Assembly (NCBI RefSeq): GCF_019880585.1
Contig: NZ_JAINVV010000004.1
Coordinates: forward strand, 434,001 to 498,000
From: Sphingomonas colocasiae
GTDB lineage: Bacteria; Pseudomonadota; Alphaproteobacteria; Sphingomonadales; Sphingomonadaceae
Direction: 5' to 3'
DNA: 64,000 nt
Shown here: positions 32,458-40,027 of the stretch, one piece after another
How positions within the stretch are numbered: the first letter of the stretch is position 1
Layout of the letters: each line of letters begins with the position of its first letter
Notes under the pieces: generated by a model
The model's input: the letters and a program-made list of their open reading frames with translations, nothing else
Databases searched by the model: none
Told to the model about the DNA's origin: nothing
Program-made: the position numbers and the translations under genes

Positions 32458-33882
32458 TTACCCGCCCGTCGCCTGCATCTGCCAGCCGCCGCCGAGCGCG
32501 CGGAACAGATCGACCTGGGTGGTCGCGACGCGGGCGTCGGACAGAGCAAGGTCGGCTTGGGCCTGGGCCAGCGAACGTTCGGCATCGAGCACCGCGAGCG
32601 AATCGATCTTGCCTTCGCGAAGCTGGATGCGGGCGAGCCGCGCGGCGGTTTCCGCCTGGGTGCGGGCGTCGTTGAGCGCGATCCGCCGGTCGAGTTCGTG
32701 CGCATAGGCGGACAATGCGGTTTCGGTTTCGCGCAAGGCATTGAGCACCGTACCGTCGAAACTCGCGAGCGCAGCCGCCGACGATGCCTCCGCCTGTTCG
32801 ATCCGCGCCCGGTTCGCTTCCTGATTGGGGAAGGACCAGTTGAGCAGCGGGCCGAGCAGCCAGCGGAAGGGGCCGCCGGTGAAGAGGTCCCCGATCGACG
32901 GCCCCGTCGCGCCGATCGACGCGCCGAAGCTGATCCGCGGATAGAGATCGGCGGTGGCGACGCCGATGCGCGCGGTCTCCGCCGCCAGCCGTCGTTCCGC
33001 CTGCCGCACATCGGGGCGGCGGGCGATCAGCGTGCGGCCGTCGCCGACGGGGATCGCCTGGTCGAGCCGCAGGATCGTCCGGCGCGCGCCTGCCTCTTGC
33101 GGGAGCTCGGCAGGCGCGCGACCGGTGAGCGTGGCGAGGCGGAACAATGCCCCCTCGCGCGGGGCCCGAAGCGGCGGCCGTGGGGGGCGGTGCTGATAGC
33201 GGAGGGATGCGACACGGGCAACGTCGAGCCGCGTGCCGCGACCCGCTTCGAAGCGTTTGGTGGTGACGTTCAAGGTCTGGTCGATCAGCGCGACCGTATG
33301 TTCGGCGACCGCGAGCCGTTCGGCGGCGGCGCTGGCATCGGCATAGGCGCGCGCGGTTTCCGCCGCGACCGCGACGCGCACCGCGTCGCGCGCGCCTTCC
33401 GCCGCCTCGGCATCGCCGCGCGCCGCCTCGATCGAGCGGCTCACCCGCCCGAACAGATCGACCTCATAGGAAATATCGAGACCGATATCGAAACTCGAAT
33501 CGGTGCGGTCGATCCCCGGCGGCGCCTGAACGGCCGGAATGCGGCCATAGGTTGCTCCCGCGCCGACCGTTGCTTGGGGTAGGCGGCCGGCGCGGGTCTC
33601 GCGCAGCTGGGCTCTTGCGCGAGATAGGTTGGCGGTGGCGACACGCAGGTCGGTGTTGTGGACAAGCGCGTCCGCAACCAGCGTGTCGAGCACCGGATCC
33701 TGATAGAGCCGCCACCATTCGCCCGTGGGTTCGGCGGCGGTGAAGGCGGGGTTGGCCGCGGCGACGAACGGGCCGGCGGCGGCCGCCTTGGGTGTCGGCG
33801 CGACATGGTTCGGGCCGACGGCGCAAGCGGCGAGGGTGAGGGCGCTGGTGAAGGACAGCGCGATGTTGCGAAAGCGGGTCAT
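32458..33882 (-). CDS. Outer-membrane efflux channel lipoprotein (OprM/NodT family)
   Basis: 474 residues. The lipobox LTLAACAVG places the acylated Cys at ~19; the longer open frame upstream lies antisense or out of frame in the pump gene. Two repeats of the outer-membrane efflux domain follow (~60-240 and ~270-470), with the usual WWRLYQDPVLDTLVADAL and ARRPDVRQAERRLAAETARIG. A basic, Pro-rich stretch (RYQHRPPRPPLRAPR, ~221-235) replaces the helix normally found before the LATLTG motif and may mark two compensating frameshifts. Forms the trimeric exit duct for the RND pump; last gene of the operon. Confidence 0.92.
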   Translation of the reverse strand: MTRFRNIALSFTSALTLAACAVGPNHVAPTPKAAAAGPFVAAANPAFTAAEPTGEWWRLYQDPVLDTLVADALVHNTDLRVATANLSRARAQLRETRAGRLPQATVGAGATYGRIPAVQAPPGIDRTDSSFDIGLDISYEVDLFGRVSRSIEAARGDAEAAEGARDAVRVAVAAETARAYADASAAAERLAVAEHTVALIDQTLNVTTKRFEAGRGTRLDVARVASLRYQHRPPRPPLRAPREGALFRLATLTGRAPAELPQEAGARRTILRLDQAIPVGDGRTLIARRPDVRQAERRLAAETARIGVATADLYPRISFGASIGATGPSIGDLFTGGPFRWLLGPLLNWSFPNQEANRARIEQAEASSAAALASFDGTVLNALRETETALSAYAHELDRRIALNDARTQAETAARLARIQLREGKIDSLAVLDAERSLAQAQADLALSDARVATTQVDLFRALGGGWQMQATGG

Positions 33883-33896
33883 TTTTCTGTTCTCCC

Positions 33897-36800
33897 TTAT
33901 TCGGCGGGCTGGAGCGCGGGCTCCGACGGCGTTCCGCGACGCGGCATCCAGCCGCGCATGGTGCGGAGGGCGACGTAGAAGACCGGGGTGAAGACCAGCC
34001 CGAAGAAGGTGACGCCGATCATGCCGAAGAAGACGGCGGTGCCGAGCGCCTGGCGAAGCTCCCAGCCCGGGCCCGATGCGGTGACCAGCGGCAGCACGCC
34101 CAGGATGAAGGCGAAGCTGGTCATCAGGATCGGGCGAAGCCGCGCGCGTGCCGCCTCGACCGCCGCCTGGAGCGCGGTGGCGCCGCGTTCCTCCGCCTGC
34201 TTGGCGAACTCGACGATCAGGATCGCGTTCTTGGCGGCGAGCGCGATGAGCACGATCAGGCCGATCTGCGTGAGGATGTTGTTGTCCATTCCCCGCAGGT
34301 TCACGCCCGCCATCGCCGCGAGCAAAGTCATCGGCACGATCAGGATGATCGCCAGCGGCAGCACCAGGCTTTCGAATTGCGCGGCGAGCACGAGGAAAAC
34401 GAAGATCACCGCCATGGCGAAGACGATCGCGGCGACGTTGCCGGCGGCCTTCTGCTCGAAGGCGATGCCCGTCCATTCGCTGCGGAAGCCTGAGGGCAGG
34501 CTCTTCGCCATCACTTCCATCGTCGCGATCGACTGGCCGGTCGAGAAGCCGCGCGCGGTTTCGCCATCGATCTCGACCGCGGGGAAGAGATTGTAGCGGG
34601 TCACGCGATACGGGCCGGTCTTGTTCTCGAAGGTCGCGACCGCGCCGATCGGCACCATGCCGCCGGAGTTGGACCGCGTCTTCAACTGCGCGATGTCCGA
34701 CGGATCGTCGCGGAAGGGCGCGTCGGCCTGCGCGGTCACGCGGAAGGTGCGGCCGAGCAGGTTGAAGTCGTTGACATAGGCGGAACCCAGATAGACTTGC
34801 AGCGCCTCGAACACGCGGCTGGCCGGCACGCCCAGCATATCGGCCTTGGCGCGATCGATGTCCGCATAGATGCGCGGGGTGGCGGTGTTGTAGAGCGTGA
34901 AGACGTTCATCAGGCCCTTTTCCTGATGCGCGCCGCCGATCACCCCGCCGGCCGCCTGTTCGAGCGCCTGATAGCCCTCGCCATTGCGGTCCTGCACCAT
35001 CATGCGCCAGCCGCCGCCATTGCCGATACCCTGGATCACCGGGGGCGGCAGGACGAAGGCCATCGCCTCGTCCATGTCGGCAAGCGCCGCGCGCATGTCG
35101 TTCTCGATATTCGCCTCGGTGCGGTCGGTCCCCGCGCGTTCGGAGAAGGGCTTGAAGGTGATATAGGCGGCGGCGGCGTTGGGCGCCTGGGTGCCCGAAG
35201 CGCCGTCGAAACCGGCGAACATCACGGCGGCCTGGGTGCCGGGCACCTCCAGCAGCTTCTTCACCGCCTTTTTGAGAACGCGGTCGGTCTGCTCGACCGA
35301 ACTGCCCGGGGGAAGCTGGATCGCGGCGAGCGCATAGCCCTGATCCTGCGCGGGCACGAAGCCCGCCGGGGTCGCCCAGAAGAGGCCGACCGTCGCGACG
35401 ACGAGGCCCGCATAGGTGACCAGCATCTTCTTGGGCGCGCCGGCCACGCGCTGCGTGAAGCCGCCATACCAGTTGCTCAGCCGGTCGAAGCTGGTGTTGA
35501 AGCGCTCACCCGCGCGAAAGGCGATCCGCCGCCAGCCGCTGGCCGGCGCCTCGGTGGCCTTGGGCTTGAGCAGCCGGGCGGCGAGCGCTGGGGAAAGGGT
35601 GAGTGACAGGATCAGCGAGATGATCGTGGCGGTCGCGATCGTCACCGCGAACTGGCGATAGAATTCGCCCGAAATCCCGGTGAGGAAGGTGGTCGGCACG
35701 AACACGGCGCACATGACCAGCACGATCGCGATCAGCGCGGCCGAAACCTCGTCCATCGATCGATGCGCGGCCTCGCGCGGGCTCATGCCATGTTCGATAT
35801 TGCGTTCGACATTCTCGACGACGACGATCGCGTCGTCGACGACGATGCCGATCGCGAGCACCAGCCCGAACAGCGAGAGCGTGTTGAGCGAATAGCCGAA
35901 GCCCGCGAGCACCGCGAAGGTGCCGATCAGCGAGACCGGAATGGCGAGCACGGGCACGATCGCCGCGCGCCAGCTCTGCAGGAACACGATGATGACGAGC
36001 ACGACGAGCAGCACCGCTTCGAACAGCGTCTTCTGCACGGCGGTGATCGATTCGCCGATGAACTCGGTCGGGTTCCAGATGATCCGGTATTCCAGCCCCT
36101 TGGGGAAAGTCTTGGCGGCGTCGGCCAGTTCGGACTTGATGCCCATGGCCGCCGCCAGCGCATTGGTGCCCGGCCGCTGGGTGATGCCCAAGATGATCGA
36201 ATCCTGCCCCGAGAGATAGGCGTTCACGCCATAATCCTCGGCGCCCAGTTCGACGCGCGCGACGTCCCGCAGCCGCGTGATCGCGCCGGCTTCGTCGGTG
36301 CGCACGATGATGTTGGCGAATTCGTCGGCGGTCTTGAACCGGCCCTGGGTCTCGACGTTGAGCTGCTGCGCGGCGCCGGTGTCGAACGGCGGCTGGCCGA
36401 CGGTGCCGGCGGCGACCTGCACGTTCTGCGATCGCAAGGCGGTGACGATGTCGCCCGCCGTCAGGCCCAGCGCGGAGGCGCGGCCTGGATCGATCCAGAC
36501 GCGCATCGCATAGTCGCGCGCGCCGAACACCTGGACGTCACCGATGCCGTCGACGCGGGTCAGCCGGTCCTTGAGCTGGGTCAAGGCGTAGTTGGAGACA
36601 TAGCCGCGATCGAGCGATCCGTCGGGCGACAGGACATTGACCGCCATCAGCCATGACGGAGACGTCTTGCGGACGACCACGCCCTGTCGGCGGACCTCCT
36701 CGGGCAGGCTCGGTTCGGCCAGCGCGACGCGGTTCTGCACCAGCACCTGCGCGGTATCGAGATTGGTGCCGATCTTGAATGTGGCGGTGATCGTCAGGCG

Positions 36801-37064
36801 GCCGTCGCCGGTCGATTGCGACGACATGTAGAGCATGTTGTCGACGCCGTTGATCTGCTGTTCGAGCGGGGCGGCGACGGTGTCCGCCACCGTTTCGGCC
36901 GAAGCGCCCGGATAATTGGCGGAAACGGTGACCGTCGGCGGCACCACGTCGGGATATTGCGAGACCGGCAGCCCGAAATAGGCCGCGGCGCCGACGATCG
37001 TGATGATGATCGCGATCACGCCCGCGAAGATCGGGCGGCGGATGAAGAAATGACTGATGCCCAT
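33897..37064 (-). CDS. RND multidrug efflux pump, inner-membrane subunit (AcrB/MexB type)
   Basis: 1055 residues from MGISHFFIRRPIFAG, the classical HAE1 start; an in-frame ATG 25 codons upstream is less likely. Twelve membrane helices and two large periplasmic loops. The proton relay is visible as GIVVDDAIVVVENVER (two Asp) in helix 4 and AAKNAILIVEFAKQ (Lys) in helix 10. FQSWRAAIVPVLAIP-type and VYLGSAYVNDFNLLGRTFRV motifs place it with AcrB/MexB-like hydrophobic drug exporters. Works with the adaptor at 37214 and the channel at 32458. TetR-type repression is expected from the operators at 38945-38985. Confidence 0.96.
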   Translation of the reverse strand: MGISHFFIRRPIFAGVIAIIITIVGAAAYFGLPVSQYPDVVPPTVTVSANYPGASAETVADTVAAPLEQQINGVDNMLYMSSQSTGDGRLTITATFKIGTNLDTAQVLVQNRVALAEPSLPEEVRRQGVVVRKTSPSWLMAVNVLSPDGSLDRGYVSNYALTQLKDRLTRVDGIGDVQVFGARDYAMRVWIDPGRASALGLTAGDIVTALRSQNVQVAAGTVGQPPFDTGAAQQLNVETQGRFKTADEFANIIVRTDEAGAITRLRDVARVELGAEDYGVNAYLSGQDSIILGITQRPGTNALAAAMGIKSELADAAKTFPKGLEYRIIWNPTEFIGESITAVQKTLFEAVLLVVLVIIVFLQSWRAAIVPVLAIPVSLIGTFAVLAGFGYSLNTLSLFGLVLAIGIVVDDAIVVVENVERNIEHGMSPREAAHRSMDEVSAALIAIVLVMCAVFVPTTFLTGISGEFYRQFAVTIATATIISLILSLTLSPALAARLLKPKATEAPASGWRRIAFRAGERFNTSFDRLSNWYGGFTQRVAGAPKKMLVTYAGLVVATVGLFWATPAGFVPAQDQGYALAAIQLPPGSSVEQTDRVLKKAVKKLLEVPGTQAAVMFAGFDGASGTQAPNAAAAYITFKPFSERAGTDRTEANIENDMRAALADMDEAMAFVLPPPVIQGIGNGGGWRMMVQDRNGEGYQALEQAAGGVIGGAHQEKGLMNVFTLYNTATPRIYADIDRAKADMLGVPASRVFEALQVYLGSAYVNDFNLLGRTFRVTAQADAPFRDDPSDIAQLKTRSNSGGMVPIGAVATFENKTGPYRVTRYNLFPAVEIDGETARGFSTGQSIATMEVMAKSLPSGFRSEWTGIAFEQKAAGNVAAIVFAMAVIFVFLVLAAQFESLVLPLAIILIVPMTLLAAMAGVNLRGMDNNILTQIGLIVLIALAAKNAILIVEFAKQAEERGATALQAAVEAARARLRPILMTSFAFILGVLPLVTASGPGWELRQALGTAVFFGMIGVTFFGLVFTPVFYVALRTMRGWMPRRGTPSEPALQPAE

Positions 37065-37177
37065 GGCTTTTGCCTTTGTTTTGTGCCTGATCGCATGGCC
37101 CCGGTGCCGCCCGGGCCGGCTCGTCGAAACCTTGCGCATCCGGCCCGGTGTGGCACCGGAACGGCAAGGAGAGGGAC

Positions 37178-37200
37178 TTCGACGGGCTCAGCCCGGACGG
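37178..37200. repeat. Short 'CTTCGAC-GGGCTCAGCCC' repeat
   Basis: CTTCGACGGGCTCAGCCCGG sits in the 149-bp gap between the pump and adaptor genes. Its CGGGCT-C-AGCCCG palindrome is a motif scattered widely between genes in sphingomonads and related bacteria. Only one copy is seen in this window. Confidence 0.5.
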
Positions 37201-37213
37201 GTCGGGGACGCGA

Positions 37214-38521
37214 TCACCGCGCCAGCGTCGCTTGCGATGCCGACGGCGTAAGAACCGGGTTGGCCGATGGCTTGAACGACGCCGGCGGATCGATCTTGCC
37301 GATGCGCGCATTCACCTTGCTGCCCGGCATCGCGAATTGCAGGCCCTGGATGACGACGCGGTCGTCGGCCTTCAGACCCGAACGGATGCTGCGCAGCCCG
37401 CCGACCAGCGGGCCGGGAACCACTTCGCGCGCAGTGACCGTGCCGTCCTTCGCCACCACGAACACGATCCGGCGGGCCTGATCGGTGCGGACGGCGGCGT
37501 CGGGAACCAGCAGCGCCTGGGCGGATCCGCCATCGGTCAGCCGCATGTTGCCGAACATGCCGGGTGCGATGAAATAGTCTGGATTGGCGATCACCGCGCG
37601 GCCGCGCATCGTGCCGGACTTGGGATCGATGGCGTTGTCGGTGAAGTCGACCTTGCCCGACCAACTGTAATCGGCCTCGTCCTGCAGCTTGATCTGCACC
37701 TGCTGCGCTTCGCCGCCGCCCTTCTGCCTGTCGCGAAGGCCCTTCAGGTACAGCGCCTCCGAACCATCGAAGGTGAAGTAGATGGGATCGAGCGCGAGCA
37801 CCGTGGTGAGCATCGATTCATTGGCGCCGACCAGATTGCCGACATCGACGCGGCGATCGGAGATGCGCCCGGTCACCGGCGAACGGATCTGGGTGAATTC
37901 CAGATCGAGCTGGCGGCTGCGCACCAGCGCCTGCGCGGCAGCGACGCCGGCTTCGCCCGAGCGCATCGCGGCGCGGAGCGAATCCACTTCCTCCTGGCTC
38001 ACCGCTTCATCGCTGATCAGCCGCGCGGCGCGGGCATATTCGCTGCGCGCGAGCGCGAGCTGGGTCTGCGCCGATGCGGCGCGCGCGCGCGCTTCCGCCA
38101 GCGCCGCGGTGAAGGGGCGCTGGTCGATGGTGAAGAGGAGCTGCCCCTTCCGGACGATATCGCCGTCCTTGAAGTGCACGGCGGTGAGCTGGCCCGAGAC
38201 GCGTGGACGGATCTCCACCGCCTGGCTCGCCTCGAACCGGCCGGTATAATCGTCCCATTCGGTGATGGCGCGTTGCAGCGGCTGGCTGACGGTGACGTTG
38301 GGCGGCGGAGGGGCATCGGCCTGCGCCTCGCCACCGCCGAAACCCTTGACGCCGGCAAAGGCGGCGGCGGCGATCAGGACGGCGACGATGCCGGTCTGCG
38401 TCTTGCGCTGTACGCCCCAGGGCAGGCGCTTCCGGCCCGCCGGCGTGTCGCCGCCGCCGGACTGTTCTTCCGGCTGGTTGTCGACGGGTTCGCGGTCGCG
38501 ATCGGGGAATGACTTGTACAT
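37214..38521 (-). CDS. RND efflux periplasmic adaptor (AcrA/MexA type)
   Basis: 435 residues from MYKSFPDRDREP, AAAGGCG 7 nt upstream. An unusually polar N-terminal tail of ~40 residues precedes one hydrophobic helix (~44-62) without a lipobox Cys, so it is anchored by the helix rather than by lipid. Lipoyl/barrel-sandwich motifs: GRFEASQAVEIRPRVSGQ, the alpha-hairpin rich in Ala/Arg/Glu (~150-220) and ITGRISDRRVDVGNLV-like SPVTGRISDRRVDVGN. Joins pump and channel across the periplasm. Starts 11 nt after the unknown 121-aa gene. Confidence 0.94.
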   Translation of the reverse strand: MYKSFPDRDREPVDNQPEEQSGGGDTPAGRKRLPWGVQRKTQTGIVAVLIAAAAFAGVKGFGGGEAQADAPPPPNVTVSQPLQRAITEWDDYTGRFEASQAVEIRPRVSGQLTAVHFKDGDIVRKGQLLFTIDQRPFTAALAEARARAASAQTQLALARSEYARAARLISDEAVSQEEVDSLRAAMRSGEAGVAAAQALVRSRQLDLEFTQIRSPVTGRISDRRVDVGNLVGANESMLTTVLALDPIYFTFDGSEALYLKGLRDRQKGGGEAQQVQIKLQDEADYSWSGKVDFTDNAIDPKSGTMRGRAVIANPDYFIAPGMFGNMRLTDGGSAQALLVPDAAVRTDQARRIVFVVAKDGTVTAREVVPGPLVGGLRSIRSGLKADDRVVIQGLQFAMPGSKVNARIGKIDPPASFKPSANPVLTPSASQATLAR

Positions 38522-38532
38522 GGGTACGCCTT

Positions 38533-38898
38533 TCAGCGGGAGAGGGGGGAAAGCGCGGTCGCCGCGCGGGGGGAGAAGCCGGCGGCGAAAAAAGCCTGAA
38601 GCTCGGGTGCGGGCACGGCGCCGCGCACGGTGCGGGCGATCACCGCGAAGCGCCGCAGCGCTTCCAGCCGGGGGTTGGCGAGGGGATTGGAGCGGCGGAT
38701 GCCGAACAGCGCCTCGACGATCCGGACGAAGCGGGTCCGCGGGCGGACGCTCCATGCCGTATCGCGCGCGGCGAGCGCGACGACGCTCATTTCGAGCGCG
38801 CTGAAGACTGGCTCTGTTCCGGGCGCGGCCGATGTCGCTTCGTCCGCCCGTTGAGCGGCGACGCCAAAAGGCCACCCGTCGAAGGCACGATATGCCAT
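38533..38898 (-). CDS. Unknown 121-residue protein heading the RND operon
   Basis: 121 residues from MAYRAFDGWPFG, AGGGAG ~9 nt upstream. It has no signal peptide or membrane helix and is basic in its middle (VRPRTRFVRIVEALFGIRR), ending in FFAAGFSPRAATALSPLSR. No family is recognised. It is the first gene after the operator-bearing promoter and ends 11 nt before the adaptor start, so it is made together with the pump. It could be a small accessory or regulatory protein; there is no sequence evidence for a specific role. Confidence 0.7.
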   Translation of the reverse strand: MAYRAFDGWPFGVAAQRADEATSAAPGTEPVFSALEMSVVALAARDTAWSVRPRTRFVRIVEALFGIRRSNPLANPRLEALRRFAVIARTVRGAVPAPELQAFFAAGFSPRAATALSPLSR

Positions 38899-38944
38899 CG
38901 GAGCAACTCCCTGTTCTGATCTGTCTCTAAGTCCGAATCGGGAT

Positions 38945-38992
38945 GTTACCGATCGGTAACGCTCTAATAGGTACCGATCGGTAACATGGCAA
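38945..38992 (-). promoter_or_regulatory. RND operon promoter with two TetR-type operators
   Basis: On the minus strand a -35 TTGCCA (38992-38987), a 17-bp spacer and a -10 TATTAG (38969-38964) form a good promoter. The spacer is the palindrome GTTACCGATCGGTACC (38985-38970). A perfect copy, GTTACCGATCGGTAAC (38960-38945), follows the -10. Centres are 25 bp apart. Both would block RNA polymerase when bound. Confidence 0.8.
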
Positions 38993-39147
38993 GCGCTTTT
39001 CTGCTGCATCTGCGAAAGGCGTGGTGATAGAAAAGCTTATGGCGCTGAAAGATGCCTTGTATATCGATTTATAATCAACATCTTATGTCGGTGATCGGCC
39101 GCCGGGCAGGCTGCGTCGTTCATCACAGGTGCACGATTTGCACTTTA

Positions 39148-39163
39148 GGTACCGTTCTGTTAC
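39148..39163. promoter_or_regulatory. Degenerate third operator before tetR
   Basis: On the minus strand this reads GTAACAGAACGGTACC and agrees with the operator GTTACCGATCGGTAAC at 12 of 16 positions. It lies 31 bp before the regulator gene and suggests weak autoregulation. Confidence 0.45.
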
Positions 39164-39193
39164 ATCTTTTTAAACCGCACGGACGTTCCTTGA

Positions 39194-39805
39194 ATGAAGA
39201 CCAAGACCGCCGACACCGAAGCCAATTGCGTCTGCGAACCCCGCAAAGGCGCCGGCCTGCGCATTTTCGAAACCGCGCGTGAGCTTTTCTACAAGCGCGG
39301 CATTCGCGCGGTGGGTGTCGACGAGATCGTCTGCCAGGCGGGCGTGACCAAGCCGAGCCTGTATCGCAGCTATGAATCGAAGGATGCGCTGGTGGCGGCC
39401 TGTCTCGAATCCTATGCGGAGGAAAGCTGGGTCGAAATCGATGCGGCGGTGGAAGCCGCAGGCGACAATCCGCGCGATCAGCTTCGCGCGATCGTCACCC
39501 ATTATGCGGTGCAGATGACGAGCCCGGATTTTCGCGGTTGCCCGATGTCGAACACAGCCGTCGAATTTCCCGAGCCCGGCCATCCGGGACGGCCTGTCGT
39601 CGAGGATTGCAAGGTCGCCTTTCGCGGTCGCCTGGTCGATATCACCCGCCGCATGGACGTGCGCGAGCCCGAGGCGTTGGCGGACGGCCTGCTGATGCTG
39701 ATCGAGGGCGCGTACAGCACGCACCATATCTTCGGTAGCCAGGGGCCTGCGCTGACGCTGGTCCGCGCGGCGGATGCGCTGATCGGAGCCTATAGCGCGC
39801 GCTGA
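39194..39805 (+). CDS. TetR-family repressor of the RND operon
   Basis: 203 residues. The N-terminal helix-turn-helix is ETARELFYKRGIRAVGVDEIV then QAGVTKPSLYRSYESKDALV, typical of TetR/AcrR. The ligand domain (~70-200) carries several Cys (CVCEP at the very N-terminus, GCPMSN, EDCK). The N-terminal CVC pair before the DNA-binding domain is unusual and could respond to oxidants or electrophiles. Divergent from the efflux operon; the operators at 38945-38985 and the weaker one at 39148 are the likely targets. Convergent with the hydratase/dehydrogenase gene at 40028. Confidence 0.92.
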   Translation: MKTKTADTEANCVCEPRKGAGLRIFETARELFYKRGIRAVGVDEIVCQAGVTKPSLYRSYESKDALVAACLESYAEESWVEIDAAVEAAGDNPRDQLRAIVTHYAVQMTSPDFRGCPMSNTAVEFPEPGHPGRPVVEDCKVAFRGRLVDITRRMDVREPEALADGLLMLIEGAYSTHHIFGSQGPALTLVRAADALIGAYSAR

Positions 39806-39844
39806 GGCTGGCGGGCTCTATTTGAACTGAATCTTCCTATCACG

Positions 39845-39914
39845 CGTCATTCCGGCGAAAGCCGGAATCTTCTTTGGCATAGTGCACGAGATTCCGGCTT
39901 TCGCCGGAATGACG
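39845..39914. repeat. 70-bp palindromic element (two REP-like hairpins in inverted orientation)
   Basis: Perfect 25-bp inverted repeat (39845-39869 with 39890-39914) around a 20-nt centre. Each arm is itself a hairpin (ATTCCGGC-GAAA-GCCGGAAT). The shape is that of a paired REP element or a small MITE-like unit. It fills the gap between convergent genes and may also end both transcripts. Degenerate relatives of the arm follow at ~39950-40020. Confidence 0.88.
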
Positions 39915-40027
39915 AGGTGTAGGGAGCTGTCGCAAAAAAATCCCAGATCAGCGGGAATCCAGTTGCTTCGACTTTACGAACGGGTCGGAGCCGCTGGATT
40001 CCGCTTTCACTGGATTGACAGCGGCCG

